The notes beneath the pieces were generated by a model. It was not told where the DNA came from, did not search any database, and worked only from the letters and a program-made list of their open reading frames with translations. From assembly GCA_963840245.1 (NCBI GenBank), contig CAWIYI010000045.1, positions 1 through 49,674 on the forward strand: a DNA stretch of 49,674 nt. Reading direction: 5' to 3'. The position numbers were made by a program, and so were the translations under genes. Positions 27,512 to 36,725 of this stretch are shown piece after piece. The first letter of the stretch is position 1; each line of letters begins with the position of its first letter. Origin of the DNA: Bog-473 sp963840245. GTDB lineage: Bacteria > Actinomycetota > Acidimicrobiia > Acidimicrobiales > RAAP-2.

Positions 27512-27982
27512 ATGGACGCACGACTCGACTACTCCAGCAGTGCCACTGTTGGAACGTTCGCCAAGCACATCAACTCGTCGGGCGCGGTCCTGACCAGCTC
27601 GACTCTGCCAGTTCCGACCCAAGAGCTCGTCAAGATCCGAGCCAGCCAGATCAACGGCTGCGCCGGCTGCCTGGACATGCATACGAAGGACGCCGAGCAT
27701 CGCGGGGAAAGCTCGGTGCGGCTCAACCTGGTCGCTGCCTGGCGAGAGGCCACGGTCTTCACCGAAGCCGAGAGGGCTGCTCTCGAGCTCACCGAGCAGG
27801 GCACCCGGCTGGGCGACGGCGGAAGCGTCTCCGACGAAGCCTGGGCCAACGCGGCCAAGCACTACGACGATGACCAGCTCGGCGCACTGGTCTGCCTCAT
27901 CGCCCTCATCAACCTCTACAACCGCCTCAACGTCATCACGCGCCAGCCCGCCGGCGACTACACGCCCGGCCAGTGGGGGTGA
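27512..27982 (+). CDS. AhpD/carboxymuconolactone decarboxylase-like protein
   Basis: A protein of 156 residues of the alkylhydroperoxidase D-like group. The redox motif C50-A-G-C53 followed by H57 (NGCAGCLDMHTKDA) is intact, and the helices before and after it (VKIRASQIN, LNLVAAWREATVFTEAERAAL in parts) fit the family. It probably reduces peroxides or acts in thiol redox. ATG 27512 is preceded by AAGGAGAT at good spacing; the longer frame upstream is not needed. It may form a stress-related pair with the isochorismatase-like gene, but the 188-bp gap suggests a separate promoter. Confidence 0.9.
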   Translation: MDARLDYSSSATVGTFAKHINSSGAVLTSSTLPVPTQELVKIRASQINGCAGCLDMHTKDAEHRGESSVRLNLVAAWREATVFTEAERAALELTEQGTRLGDGGSVSDEAWANAAKHYDDDQLGALVCLIALINLYNRLNVITRQPAGDYTPGQWG

Positions 27983-28103
27983 GGGTTCGACGCGCCACAG
28001 CCAACGAGCCAGTCCACCAAGCCACTCGCGCAAGCGCCGAATTGACGATGGCGAGTCACTGAGCCCCGGCGGCTGACCGGCGGATTGGACCGTCCCCTGT
28101 GCT

Positions 28104-29264
28104 ATGCATCAGGTCGCCGTCAGAACCGAAGAAGCGATGTGCCAAATTGCAAGCAAGGATGAGTTCACAGCCTTGAGCATCGTCCGACGAATCCCGATGG
28201 GCGGGTCCGCGGCGTGCCTCGAGGGCCGCGCGAGTGTGACCCAGAGAAACGGCTCGCTTGCAGTCGTCCTCCTCGTGGTGCTCCTCGTCGCAATGGAGAT
28301 CTCTGGCTTCGCGTCAACGTCTCCGGCGTCAGCCGCCGACACAGCCGGCGGCGGTCCGCAGCGCATCATCATCGACAGCGACCTCTCCCTCTGGTGGGAC
28401 GACGCCACCGCGGTCGGGATGGCCAATGTCCTCCAGCAACGTGGCAAGGTCCAGATTCTCGCGGTCATGTCGGATATTCGAAACCCTTTGGCTGCTGCCG
28501 CGCTGGACGCCATCGACACGGCCTATGGACATGGCGGGATCCCGGTCGGAGCCGCACCCGATAGTTCCGCTGACACGGCACCTCATGGTTACAGCGACGC
28601 TCTGGCGGAGCAGCTCCCGCACGCCATTCGGAACAGTTCGCAAGCGCAGCCGGCGACCACTCTCTACCGTCGCGTGTTGGCGGCCCAGCCAGATCACAGC
28701 GTGACGGTCGTCGCAATCGGTGGCGACACCAACTTGGCAGGCCTGCTGCGATCCAGTCCGGGTCACGGGAGTTCTCTGCCGGGACGTGCACTCGTGGCGA
28801 GGAAGGTGAAGAAGCTCGTGATCGAAGACGGACTCTTCCCAACGGGAGGTCCCCCCTTCACCAACGAACGTCTTGACATCGCGGCCACTCAATTCGTCGT
28901 GGGTACCCAAGGCTGGCCCACCCCTATCGCCTGGGTCGACGGCTTCACCGGCATCAACACAAAGGTCGGCGGCAGCCTCTGTTCCTCGGTAGCCCCGAAG
29001 AACCCGATGCGTATCGTCTACCAGAAGCTCTTCTCTTGCGGACCACCGGGCGACGGTGATTGGGACGGACCCACGATGCTGTATGCGGTCGGGGGAGGGG
29101 CGGGGATTTTCTCAGAGCTGGGTCAGGGTGGTGCGGCGGTCGTCAACACCCAGGGTGGATTGTCCTGGGGGTCAGGCGTGGACCATCCGCCGGAGGTGTA
29201 CGTGCACGTCGTGAATCAAACCGCGCTCAATGCGAGGATCAACTCCCTTATCGAGAGTTCGTGA
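28104..29264 (+). CDS. Secreted nucleoside-hydrolase-like protein
   Basis: A protein of 386 residues resembling the inosine-uridine nucleoside hydrolase fold. The N-terminal metal-site motif is IIIDSDLSLWWDDATAVGM, with the spacing of the DTDMxSDxDD class but without its middle aspartate. A later VVAIGGDTNLAGLL matches the family's IGPLTNLA element. A hydrophobic stretch (SLAVVLLVVLLVAMEISGFA) followed by SPASA looks like a signal peptide, but it begins about 50 residues after ATG 28104. ATG 28197 or GTG 28236 would place it at the true N-terminus. Four cysteines lie in or after the hydrolase domain. The substrate is unknown, and catalysis is uncertain given the missing aspartate. Confidence 0.7.
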   Translation: MHQVAVRTEEAMCQIASKDEFTALSIVRRIPMGGSAACLEGRASVTQRNGSLAVVLLVVLLVAMEISGFASTSPASAADTAGGGPQRIIIDSDLSLWWDDATAVGMANVLQQRGKVQILAVMSDIRNPLAAAALDAIDTAYGHGGIPVGAAPDSSADTAPHGYSDALAEQLPHAIRNSSQAQPATTLYRRVLAAQPDHSVTVVAIGGDTNLAGLLRSSPGHGSSLPGRALVARKVKKLVIEDGLFPTGGPPFTNERLDIAATQFVVGTQGWPTPIAWVDGFTGINTKVGGSLCSSVAPKNPMRIVYQKLFSCGPPGDGDWDGPTMLYAVGGGAGIFSELGQGGAAVVNTQGGLSWGSGVDHPPEVYVHVVNQTALNARINSLIESS

Positions 29265-29411
29265 TCCGCCGGATGTACCGATCGCGCGAAGAGTGCTGAA
29301 CGCAACCTGGAGTGTCCCGGCTTTCAGCCCGACGGACATGTCGCCTGGATGGGGTGCTTGACGCCCTGACGACCTGGTTCGCAACACCCGGGTAGGCAGG
29401 GCTTCGGGACA

Positions 29412-29804
29412 TCACGCCCAGGCCATGAGACCGAGACCGGCCGCGGCGGCACCCACGCAGACAGCGAGACCGCCGAACGTGTAGACGATCGCCTCGGTCC
29501 GGTTGCCCGTGCGGAGCAAGTGGATCGACTCCCAGCTCGCCGTGGACCAGGTCGTGTACCCGCCGCACAGCCCGACCCCGATGACGGCGAGGAGGTGGGA
29601 CCCGAGGCCGTGGTAGAGAGAGAGCCCGGTCAGGATCCCGAGCAGGAGCGACCCCGAGGCGTTCACGAGAACGGTGCCGAGGGGCAGGGGGTCGAACCGA
29701 CGCACGCCGACATGGTGGATCAGCAAGGCACGCAGGACGGCGCCGGCGCCCCCGGCCAGGGCCACCACGAGGGCGAGGCCAAGCGTGGGGGAGGAACCGC
29801 TCAC
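29412..29804 (-). CDS. crcB: Fluoride ion exporter CrcB/Fluc, second subunit
   Basis: Small membrane protein of 130 residues with four helices. Fluc hallmarks are GGAGAVLRALL in helix 1, the central GTVLVNASGSLLLGIL with the pore asparagine, and GLCGGYTTWSTASWES with the Ser/Thr-rich helix break that coordinates sodium at the dimer interface. GTG 29804 overlaps the stop of the first crcB (29801-29804), so the two are translated together. Two non-identical subunits suggest a heterodimeric channel. The long N-terminal extension of the frame is shadow sequence. Confidence 0.93.
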   Translation of the reverse strand: MSGSSPTLGLALVVALAGGAGAVLRALLIHHVGVRRFDPLPLGTVLVNASGSLLLGILTGLSLYHGLGSHLLAVIGVGLCGGYTTWSTASWESIHLLRTGNRTEAIVYTFGGLAVCVGAAAAGLGLMAWA

Positions 29805-30274
29805 CTGAGCGCCATCCGTCGGCCGAGGGCGTTGCCGACCACGACGAGAGCGAGTCCGCCGAAGACGGTCGCCGCGAGGTAGGCCAGTGAGCTCCCGACG
29901 TCGCCGTCCTTGGCCAGGAGCGAGGACTCGATCGCCAGCGTGGAGTAGGTGGTCCATCCCCCGAGGAAGCCGACGATGAGGAGCGGACGCACCAGCGGGG
30001 CGCGGTTTGCCACATGTTCGCTGATCGGCACCAGAAGACCGACGACCAACGAGCCAGAGAGATTGATCAGCAGGGTCGGCCAGGGAAAGGCGCCCGGCGC
30101 CAACGGTTGGTGCGCCTCGATGAGGTAGCGGGCGACGGTGCCGATGCCGCCGCCGACGAAGATGGCCAGCAGCGTGACGGTCGAAAGGCCGAGGAGCGGG
30201 AGCGCAGGCTCGTCGAGCAGATCGTGTTCGGCCGCGCCCGGCTCATGCATGTGGTGTTGCGGGTCTTCGTCCAT
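29801..30274 (-). CDS. crcB: Fluoride ion exporter CrcB/Fluc, first subunit
   Basis: A membrane protein of 157 residues. A 30-residue acidic cytoplasmic extension precedes four helices. GGGIGTVARYLIE, the pore motif TLLINLSGSLVVGLL and the sodium-site GFLGGWTTYSTLAIES are all present. It works with the downstream subunit to let toxic fluoride leave the cytoplasm. ATG 30274 has GGGAGGG upstream at normal spacing. Expression is predicted to be switched on by the fluoride riboswitch 25 nt upstream. Confidence 0.94.
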   Translation of the reverse strand: MDEDPQHHMHEPGAAEHDLLDEPALPLLGLSTVTLLAIFVGGGIGTVARYLIEAHQPLAPGAFPWPTLLINLSGSLVVGLLVPISEHVANRAPLVRPLLIVGFLGGWTTYSTLAIESSLLAKDGDVGSSLAYLAATVFGGLALVVVGNALGRRMALR

Positions 30275-30298
30275 GGCCCGGCCCTCCCGTACCGCCGC

Positions 30299-30366
30299 TC
30301 AGGAGCCATCAGCCATGTCTGTCGGCGGTTCGGGGCGAGCGCCCCCCGGCGGGACCCATCGCCGGT
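30299..30366 (-). ncRNA. Fluoride riboswitch (crcB motif)
   Basis: On the minus strand a perfect 6-bp helix CCGGCG...CGCCGG encloses the loop ATGGGTCC. It is followed by an extra GGGGCG/CGCCCC-type hairpin (a P1.1 position), then GAACCGCC, and finally GGCTGATGGCTCCTGA. These match the conserved crcB elements GGCGAUG, AAC-GCC and GGCUGAUGxCUCCU in order. The loop can form a pseudoknot with GGCTCC apart from one mismatch. The crcB pair starts 25 nt downstream. Confidence 0.85.
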
Positions 30367-30414
30367 CGTCGTGGGCCGATCGTAGCCACCGGCGGTGACC
30401 ATGCTGCGCATGGC

Positions 30415-31165
30415 TCAGTCGAGGCGCGGCCCCGGCGCACGTCGGAACTGGAACGGCTCGCTCTCCCGCCCGGCGACGACGTACCAGCACTGGCCCGTGG
30501 AATCGGAGTCGAGGATGCGCTGGAAGGCCGCCACGACGTCGGCCACATCGATGATCGGGAAGCCCATGTCGAGCAGCGTCTGCTCGGAGCCCTTGATGAT
30601 GTTCGTGTAGGCGAACGAGGGACACAGCGCGTGCACGCGGATGCCATCGGGCTCGTAGACCTGTCCCAGCGAACGCGCCAGGCCGACGACCGCGTGCTTG
30701 TTGGCTGCGTAGATCGGGTCGAACGGGGTGGCCACCAGGCCTGCCATGGACGCGGTGGCCACGATCGTGCCGCCCGCCACTCGCCTTGATGGCCGGTCGG
30801 GCGGCGGCAATCCCGTAGACGACCCCGTCGAGGTTGATGGCCATCGAACGCCGGTAGGCCTCGGGGTCGAAATCGTCACCCATGCCGCACCACGACGTGA
30901 CGCCCGCATTGAGGTGCGCGATGTGGAGCCCACCGAAGGCCTCGACCGCGAGCGCGACCGCGGCGCTGCTCGCCGCCGGATCGGTGACGTCGGTCCGGAT
31001 GAACCGGCCGTCGAGATCGTCGGCCACGGCCTTTCCCCGGGCAACGTCAATGTCGGCGATGACGATATGGGCGCCTCGGCCGGCCAGGTGCCGGGCGACG
31101 CCCTCACCGATGCCGTTGCTCCCGCCGGTGATGAGGGCGACCTTGCCTTCGACGTCCAGTGCCAT
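30415..31165 (-). pseudogene. Short-chain dehydrogenase/reductase, broken by one frameshift
   Basis: Two frames combine into one SDR of about 249 residues. The first gives the NAD(P)-binding TGGSNGIGEGVARHL, the ADIDVARGKAVADDL acceptor strand, and HLNAGVTSW. The second gives the catalytic region: VATASMAGLVATP, then YAANKHAVVGLARSLG with the Tyr and Lys (YxxxK), and PSFAYTNIIKG. The frame changes near 30768-30780, where removing one base from the GGCGGGCGG tract restores SGGGTIVATAS. All active-site residues survive, so a sequence error is possible. A TACGAT box 7 nt before ATG 31165 suggests a leaderless transcript. The substrate is unknown. Confidence 0.8.
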
Positions 31166-31194
31166 GAGGTGGATCGTAGGGGAATGCCGTCCGC

Positions 31195-33222
31195 TCAGCC
31201 GAGGAGGGAGGAGGGGAGTGGCCGGGTGTGGACGATGCTGAGGTGCTGGATAGGACGGGTCATGGCCACATAGAGCAGCCGGAGCCCACGCCGGTCATCA
31301 CCTGCGATCGCGGCCGGCTCGACGACGACCACCGCGTCGAACTCGAGGCCCTTGGCCGCCGGGGCGGGGACGATGGTGATCGGCCGGGACATCGCATCGC
31401 GCTCGAGCACTCCGACCTGAATGTTCCGTCGGGAAAGCCGGGTGACGGCGGGCACCAGCTGCTCGGGGACGACCAGCGCCACCAGCGGATGGTCCCGGGC
31501 CAGCACAGCGGCTTCCTCCAGGGCAGCGGGAGCGAGCTGACTCTCGTCGACGAGACGGATGGCGGGATCGGTGCGGCCCGGGCGTATCGACGAGGTGGGC
31601 TGGATCCCCGGGGCCGCCTCGGGGAGGAGGCGGGAGGCGAAGTCCAGCACGCGGCCGGGGGCCCGGTAGCCGAGCGTCAGCTCATCGTGGTGTGACGGAG
31701 CGGCGTCGGGCAGATGGCCCCGGACCTCGTCCCAGTCGGCGTAGGTCCATGGTCCGGTGGCCTGCGCCAGGTCACCGAGCACGGTGATCGAGCCCGAGGG
31801 CGCCCGCCGGGCGATCATGCGGAACTGCATCGGGGTGAGGTCCTGGGCCTCGTCCACCACGATGTGGCCGTAGGAGCGGGTCCGACCCGCGCTGAGGAAC
31901 GCGGCCTCATCGAGCAGGGCCAGGTCGTCGGTGCTCCACGCCGTGGACGACACCCTGGCGTCACGAGTCCGGAGCAGTACCTCCCACTCGGCCCTGGAGA
32001 ACAGCCCGGTGGCGTACCGCTCCAGCTGGCCGCGGGACGACAGCAACTCGCGCACGAGGGTGGTGGGGGAGACCGTGGGCCAGAGCGTGTCGAGGAGCGC
32101 CCCAAACTCCTCCGAGGAGGTCAGCTCTCCTTCGAACCACGCCTCGTCCGCGCCGAGCCGGCCCGAGGAGCGGAACGCAGTTCTTGCCTCGCTGACGAGA
32201 CGGGCCCGCAGCGCGACGCGGCCCGACTTGTACGGTCCGGGTCGGGCGACAATCGATGCCACAAGGTCGTTGACGCGGTCCCGGCTCAACGTCGCCCGGG
32301 CAAAACGCACGCGCAGACGCACGTCCTCGTCGAGGGGTCGGCGGCGACCCTCGAGGGCGCGACGCAGGAGCTCGCCCATGCGGGCGTCCCCCTTGACCCG
32401 CCGCACTGCCATCGGTTCCTCGACGCGGACCTTCGCCTTGGGGGCGATGTCGGCGATAGTCGTTTGCACGACGGCTTCTTCGCCGAGGGAGGGCAGGACC
32501 TGCGCGATGTACCGCAGAAAGGCCCGGCTCGGACCGAGCACCAGCACGCCCTCGCGGCTGAGGGCAGGGTGGTTGTAGAGCAAGAAGGCCGCCCGGTGTA
32601 GCCCGACGGCGGTCTTTCCGGTGCCCGGTCCACCCTGCACGGTGAGGAGCTGGTCGAGGGGAGCGCGGATGATCTCGTCCTGCTCGGCCTGGATGGTGGC
32701 GACGATGTCGAGCATCTCCCCGGTGCGGGCCCGTTCGAGCTCGGCCAGGAGGGCATCGCCACCACGGAGCCGGGTGGTGCCGGCGCTGTCCTCGCCAGTG
32801 CCGAAGAGGTCGTCGGCGACGGCCACGACCGAGCCGCGATCGACCATGATCTGGCGACGACGGGCGAGCCCGAGCGCGTCCTTGGCGCTGGCCCGGTAGA
32901 AGGGCACGGCCACGGGGGCCCGCCAGTCCACGACGACCGGATCGGATCGGGTGTCCTCCACGTGGCGACGACCGATATGCCAGGAGGCCCCCTCCTCATC
33001 GTCGATCCGCCCAAAGAGGAGGGGTCGAGGGCTGTCGGCCAGGAGCGACACCCGCCGCGAGAGGGCGGCAAGGTAGTCCAGGTCGGGATTCCCGGCGGCG
33101 ATGAGATCACGGAGGAGAAGTTCGGCCCTCTGCCGCATCGTTCCAAGCGACACCACGGCATGTTCGAGATAGGACTGCTCAGCGGCAACCTCTGGATCGG
33201 GTGCGGGAGCGGCGGTGCTCAT
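31195..33222 (-). CDS. helD: HelD-like SF1 helicase/RNA polymerase recycling factor
   Basis: ATP-driven factor of 675 residues that enters RNA polymerase channels and releases stalled or drug-bound enzyme. The N-terminal helical arm (1-60) would probe the secondary channel. Walker A GGPGTGKT is at 197-204, Walker B is VVDEAQDLTPMQ, and GDLAQATGPW, LGYRAPGRVLDF and the C-terminal LLYVAMTRP follow the UvrD-type order. The length fits actinobacterial HelD, of which some (HelR) confer rifamycin tolerance. ATG 33222 follows a weak ribosome site. A leader of about 165 nt carries an intrinsic terminator, so expression may be controlled by attenuation. Confidence 0.88.
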   Translation of the reverse strand: MSTAAPAPDPEVAAEQSYLEHAVVSLGTMRQRAELLLRDLIAAGNPDLDYLAALSRRVSLLADSPRPLLFGRIDDEEGASWHIGRRHVEDTRSDPVVVDWRAPVAVPFYRASAKDALGLARRRQIMVDRGSVVAVADDLFGTGEDSAGTTRLRGGDALLAELERARTGEMLDIVATIQAEQDEIIRAPLDQLLTVQGGPGTGKTAVGLHRAAFLLYNHPALSREGVLVLGPSRAFLRYIAQVLPSLGEEAVVQTTIADIAPKAKVRVEEPMAVRRVKGDARMGELLRRALEGRRRPLDEDVRLRVRFARATLSRDRVNDLVASIVARPGPYKSGRVALRARLVSEARTAFRSSGRLGADEAWFEGELTSSEEFGALLDTLWPTVSPTTLVRELLSSRGQLERYATGLFSRAEWEVLLRTRDARVSSTAWSTDDLALLDEAAFLSAGRTRSYGHIVVDEAQDLTPMQFRMIARRAPSGSITVLGDLAQATGPWTYADWDEVRGHLPDAAPSHHDELTLGYRAPGRVLDFASRLLPEAAPGIQPTSSIRPGRTDPAIRLVDESQLAPAALEEAAVLARDHPLVALVVPEQLVPAVTRLSRRNIQVGVLERDAMSRPITIVPAPAAKGLEFDAVVVVEPAAIAGDDRRGLRLLYVAMTRPIQHLSIVHTRPLPSSLLG

Positions 33223-33264
33223 CGGCTGCCCGATTCCGGCAATACACGCGCAAAAAGGGCCGCG

Positions 33265-33289
33265 AAAAAATCCCCGGTCATTCCGGGGA
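33265..33289 (-). terminator. Intrinsic terminator in the helD leader
   Basis: On the minus strand TCCCCGG-AATGA-CCGGGGA (33289-33271), a perfect 7-bp stem with a 5-nt loop, runs straight into TTTTTT (33270-33265). It points toward helD and lies 43 nt before its ATG with no gene upstream to terminate. That position fits a transcription attenuator. Confidence 0.75.
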
Positions 33290-33391
33290 CACTAGCTGAT
33301 TTCCGGCGCTCCAACAACCCCTTCAGCTGGAACTTCGCCTTCTCGTCCGCCTGGACTTTGAACCTTTAACGAAGGGGAGTTACCGCCTGTC

Positions 33392-33420
33392 ACATTACTG
33401 AATTCGTGCCCCACAATCAA
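33392..33420 (-). promoter_or_regulatory. Putative helD promoter
   Basis: On the minus strand TTGATT (33420-33415), a 17-nt spacer and TAATGT (33397-33392) form a near-consensus vegetative promoter. The start site would be about 33385, putting the terminator hairpin about 95 nt into the transcript. Confidence 0.5.
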
Positions 33421-34024
33421 GCCCTTTTCTCATGCTGAACCAAGAAACCAGCCGCACCCCGGTGCCGGCAGAACCATCTCGACTTCTCATGAGGCCCACA
33501 GTCCTGCACCTCCTGGCGAGGCCACGAGAGCGCCTCTGCGTCGTCGTACCGGTCTCGGGCCCAGAACGGAGCCCTCGGTACCGCCTGGTTCCGGGGAACC
33601 GATCCGAGAATCCCGCAGGGCGCCACGAGGATCTGTCGGGTCGGCCGCCCCTGAGGCCGCGTCCACGACGACTGCACGTGACTCGCGGCCGGAGATCCGC
33701 TGAGCGCCCTTCATCTGCCGCGATGTTCCGGACGGACGTCGGGGGAGAGTCGCCCAATCCTGTGCCTCCCGCAGGGCCCCGTCTGATTGGCTACAACTTA
33801 ACATAATGAACATTATCGGCGGTCATACGGAGGAATCCGGGCAGGTCGGGACTTCTCGGGTCGTGCCCTGCCAACCCCTCTCAGGGCTGGTGAGACCTCG
33901 AGCGAGGCTTCGATGGAGCCACGCCTTGGGTGAACGGTGGAGGTGAACGCCTGAGGCAAGTGGCCAGCGTCAACGGTCGTCTCGACGGATGGGGGCGGGT
34001 CCCCGCCGGTCCGACGAGGCGGGT
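33421..34024. other. Gene-poor stretch with one A/T palindrome
   Basis: I see no convincing gene here. Frames on both strands are Arg/Ser/Gly-rich, resemble no family and are often mutually overlapping. The only ordered element is the palindrome ATAATG-AA-CATTAT at 33803-33816 in an A/T-rich patch. It overlaps the ATG of a minus-strand frame of 108 codons that does not look like protein. The segment could be a decayed gene or a regulatory island between helD and the small protein at 34025. Confidence 0.5.
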
Positions 34025-34297
34025 TCAGCCGGGGGTGACGTTCTCCCCCACTGCCATCCGAACCTGACCGAGCAAGGCCGCTTGCGCCGTGGGCGAGTCG
34101 ATGGGGATCCGTTCGAAGTCCTCGCCCTGGAGGCGGACGTCGGCGAAGAGCCCGGAGGGGTCGGCGTGGAAGTGCAAGAAAGCTCGGGAGCGCCGGTAGA
34201 AGACCCCGGGGGTGCGCTCGACAAGGCCGCTGACGGAGCGCAGGTCCGTCAGGAGGGCTTCGATCGGTACGAGGTCATCGGGTGTCGCGTGCCGCAT
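34025..34297 (-). CDS. Small conserved hypothetical protein
   Basis: A protein of 90 residues. The sequence MRHATPDDLVPIEALLTDL opens an amphipathic helix, followed by GVFYRRSRAFLHFHADPSG and FADVRLQGEDFERIPI. I recognise this as a type of short conserved protein seen in many actinobacterial genomes, with the invariant-looking FYR-SRAFLHFH-DP-GLFADV pattern, but no function is assigned. It has an ATG start and no strong ribosome site. It stands alone, flanked by long non-coding stretches, and its codon use is normal for the window. Confidence 0.75.
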   Translation of the reverse strand: MRHATPDDLVPIEALLTDLRSVSGLVERTPGVFYRRSRAFLHFHADPSGLFADVRLQGEDFERIPIDSPTAQAALLGQVRMAVGENVTPG

Positions 34298-34584
34298 CGC
34301 AGAGCCACGGTAGCGAAGGTTTCACGTAGAGGACGCCGAAGCTGAGCGGCACCGGGAGGACCGGGAGACGGCGGGAGCGTGCCTCCCGGCGCCGCATCAG
34401 CTGTATCGAGAGCATGCGCGATGGGCATCGGTGCCCGGTAAGAGCCAGTCGCACCGTTCCTGTGGAGACTCCCTCGGGCCAAAAACCGGTGACCAGGACT
34501 CTTAGGACGGTCTTACATGCAATACCAAGCGGGCTCACAGCTGGAGTTCGGCTTGTTGTGAAATGCCTCGGTTGAACTGGGCCC
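34298..34584. other. Intergenic region before the MacA-like operon
   Basis: No gene, tRNA or clear riboswitch is seen. It separates the divergent small protein from the exporter operon and should hold both promoters. No good -35/-10 pair or strong ribosome site for ATG 34585 is apparent. Confidence 0.4.
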
Positions 34585-35984
34585 ATGGTGAAAGCGGGTA
34601 CGACTGTGGCCGCGGACAGCCCTGTCGACGTCACGCAGGAGCTCCCCCGCGATGCCACGGGAGAGATTCCCTTGGAGGGCGATCTGCCTCCGGAGGTCCG
34701 CTCGTTCTGGCGACGTCGCCGTGGAGTGATCATCGCGGCGGCGGTGGTCCTTCTGGCGGGTGCGGGTGGCCTCATCTACTGGCTCACGTCGGGTTCGTCG
34801 ACACCAACGGGTCTCGTGGTGACCACGACGACCGTGCCGGTGACGACGGGGACGATCCAGCAGACCGTGGCGAGCTCGGGCACCATCGAGCCGGCCAGTC
34901 AGGCCAGCCTCAATTTCGCCGTGTCGGGCACCGTGACGGCAGTCAACGTCAAGGCCGGGCAATCGGTCACGGCCGGCCAGGTCCTTGCCACCGTCGACAC
35001 CACCGCGCTCTCAGAGGAAGTGAGCGCCGCGCAGGCACAGCTGGCTGCGGCGAACGCGCGGTTGGCCAGCGACGAGACCTCCGATGCCGCCACGACCCAG
35101 ATTGATTCCGATCAGGCCGCGGTGACCTCGGCCGAGTCCACCCTCTCGAACGCCCAGACTTCACTGAACGATGCGGCCCTGACGTCGACCATCGCCGGCA
35201 CCGTCGCCTCCGTGGACCTCAACGTCGGCCAGCAGGTGAGCGGGTCCGGATCCGGTAGTGGCGGCTCGGGAAGCACCGGAAGCGCCGGCGACGCCGGCGG
35301 CGCAGCCACCGCGAACACCGGTTCGAGCACGGGTACGGGCAGCTCCGCATCGTCCAGCGCCCAGATCGTGGTCGTCGGCACCGACTCGTACATCGTGAAC
35401 ACGACGGTGGACGACACCGAGATCGGCCAGATCAGTGATGGTGACCAGGCGGACATCGTCCCGACGGGTTCGACGACGACCGTGTACGGCACCGTCGCCT
35501 CGGTCAGCCTCATCGGCAGCGAGAGCTCCAACGTGACCACCTTCCCGGTGGTGATCGACGTGACGGGTGATCCGAGCGGGCTCTACGCGGGGTCGACCGC
35601 TGATGCCAGCATCATCGTGAAGCAGCTCAACAACGTCACCGAGGTCCCGACACAGGCCATCTCGTACAACACCAACGGCCAGGCGACCGTCACGCAGGTC
35701 GTCGACGGCTCACACGTGGTGAAGACGGTCACGGTGGGTTCTGCGGCAAGCGGCGAGACCCAGATCACCAAGGGTGTCAAGGCCGGAGACAAGGTCCTCG
35801 AGCGGACCATCTCGTTCAGGGGTGGCGCCGGCGGCACGACAGGTGGCGGCCTCTTCGGCGGCGGGGGCGCAGCGCGGGGCCGCTTCGGCGGCGGCGGGTT
35901 CGGCGGCGCCGGCGGCTTCACTGGTGGCGGGTTCACAGGCGGCGGCGCGTCCACGGGTGGCGGCGGGTTCGGCGGGACCGGCTG

Positions 35985-35985
<1 letters not shown>
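34585..35985 (+). CDS. MacA/HlyD-like membrane-fusion adaptor with Gly-rich tail
   Basis: An adaptor of 466 residues anchored by one helix (about 47-68) after a cytoplasmic N-terminus. The outer part has the biotinyl-lipoyl strand pattern (QTVASSGTIEPASQASLNFAV in parts, AGQSVTAGQVLATVDTTAL), a short coiled coil with AQAQLAAANARLASDE, and beta-barrel strands. A Gly/Ser-rich insert interrupts the second lipoyl half (about 215-258). Residues 413-466 are almost only Gly, Phe, Ala and Thr in GGGFGG-like repeats. It should link the MacB-type transporter to an extracytoplasmic partner. Its TGA overlaps the ATPase ATG by one base. Confidence 0.88.

Positions 35986-36721
<736 letters not shown>

Positions 36722-36725
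<4 letters not shown>

Noticed and set aside
29360..29400. GGTTCG sequence resembling a tRNA T arm
   Set aside because: No acceptor, D or anticodon arms can be paired around it.
33292..33393. Leader peptide of 33 codons before the helD terminator
   Set aside because: Its GTG overlaps the proposed -10 box and has no ribosome site; kept only as a remark in the attenuator finding.
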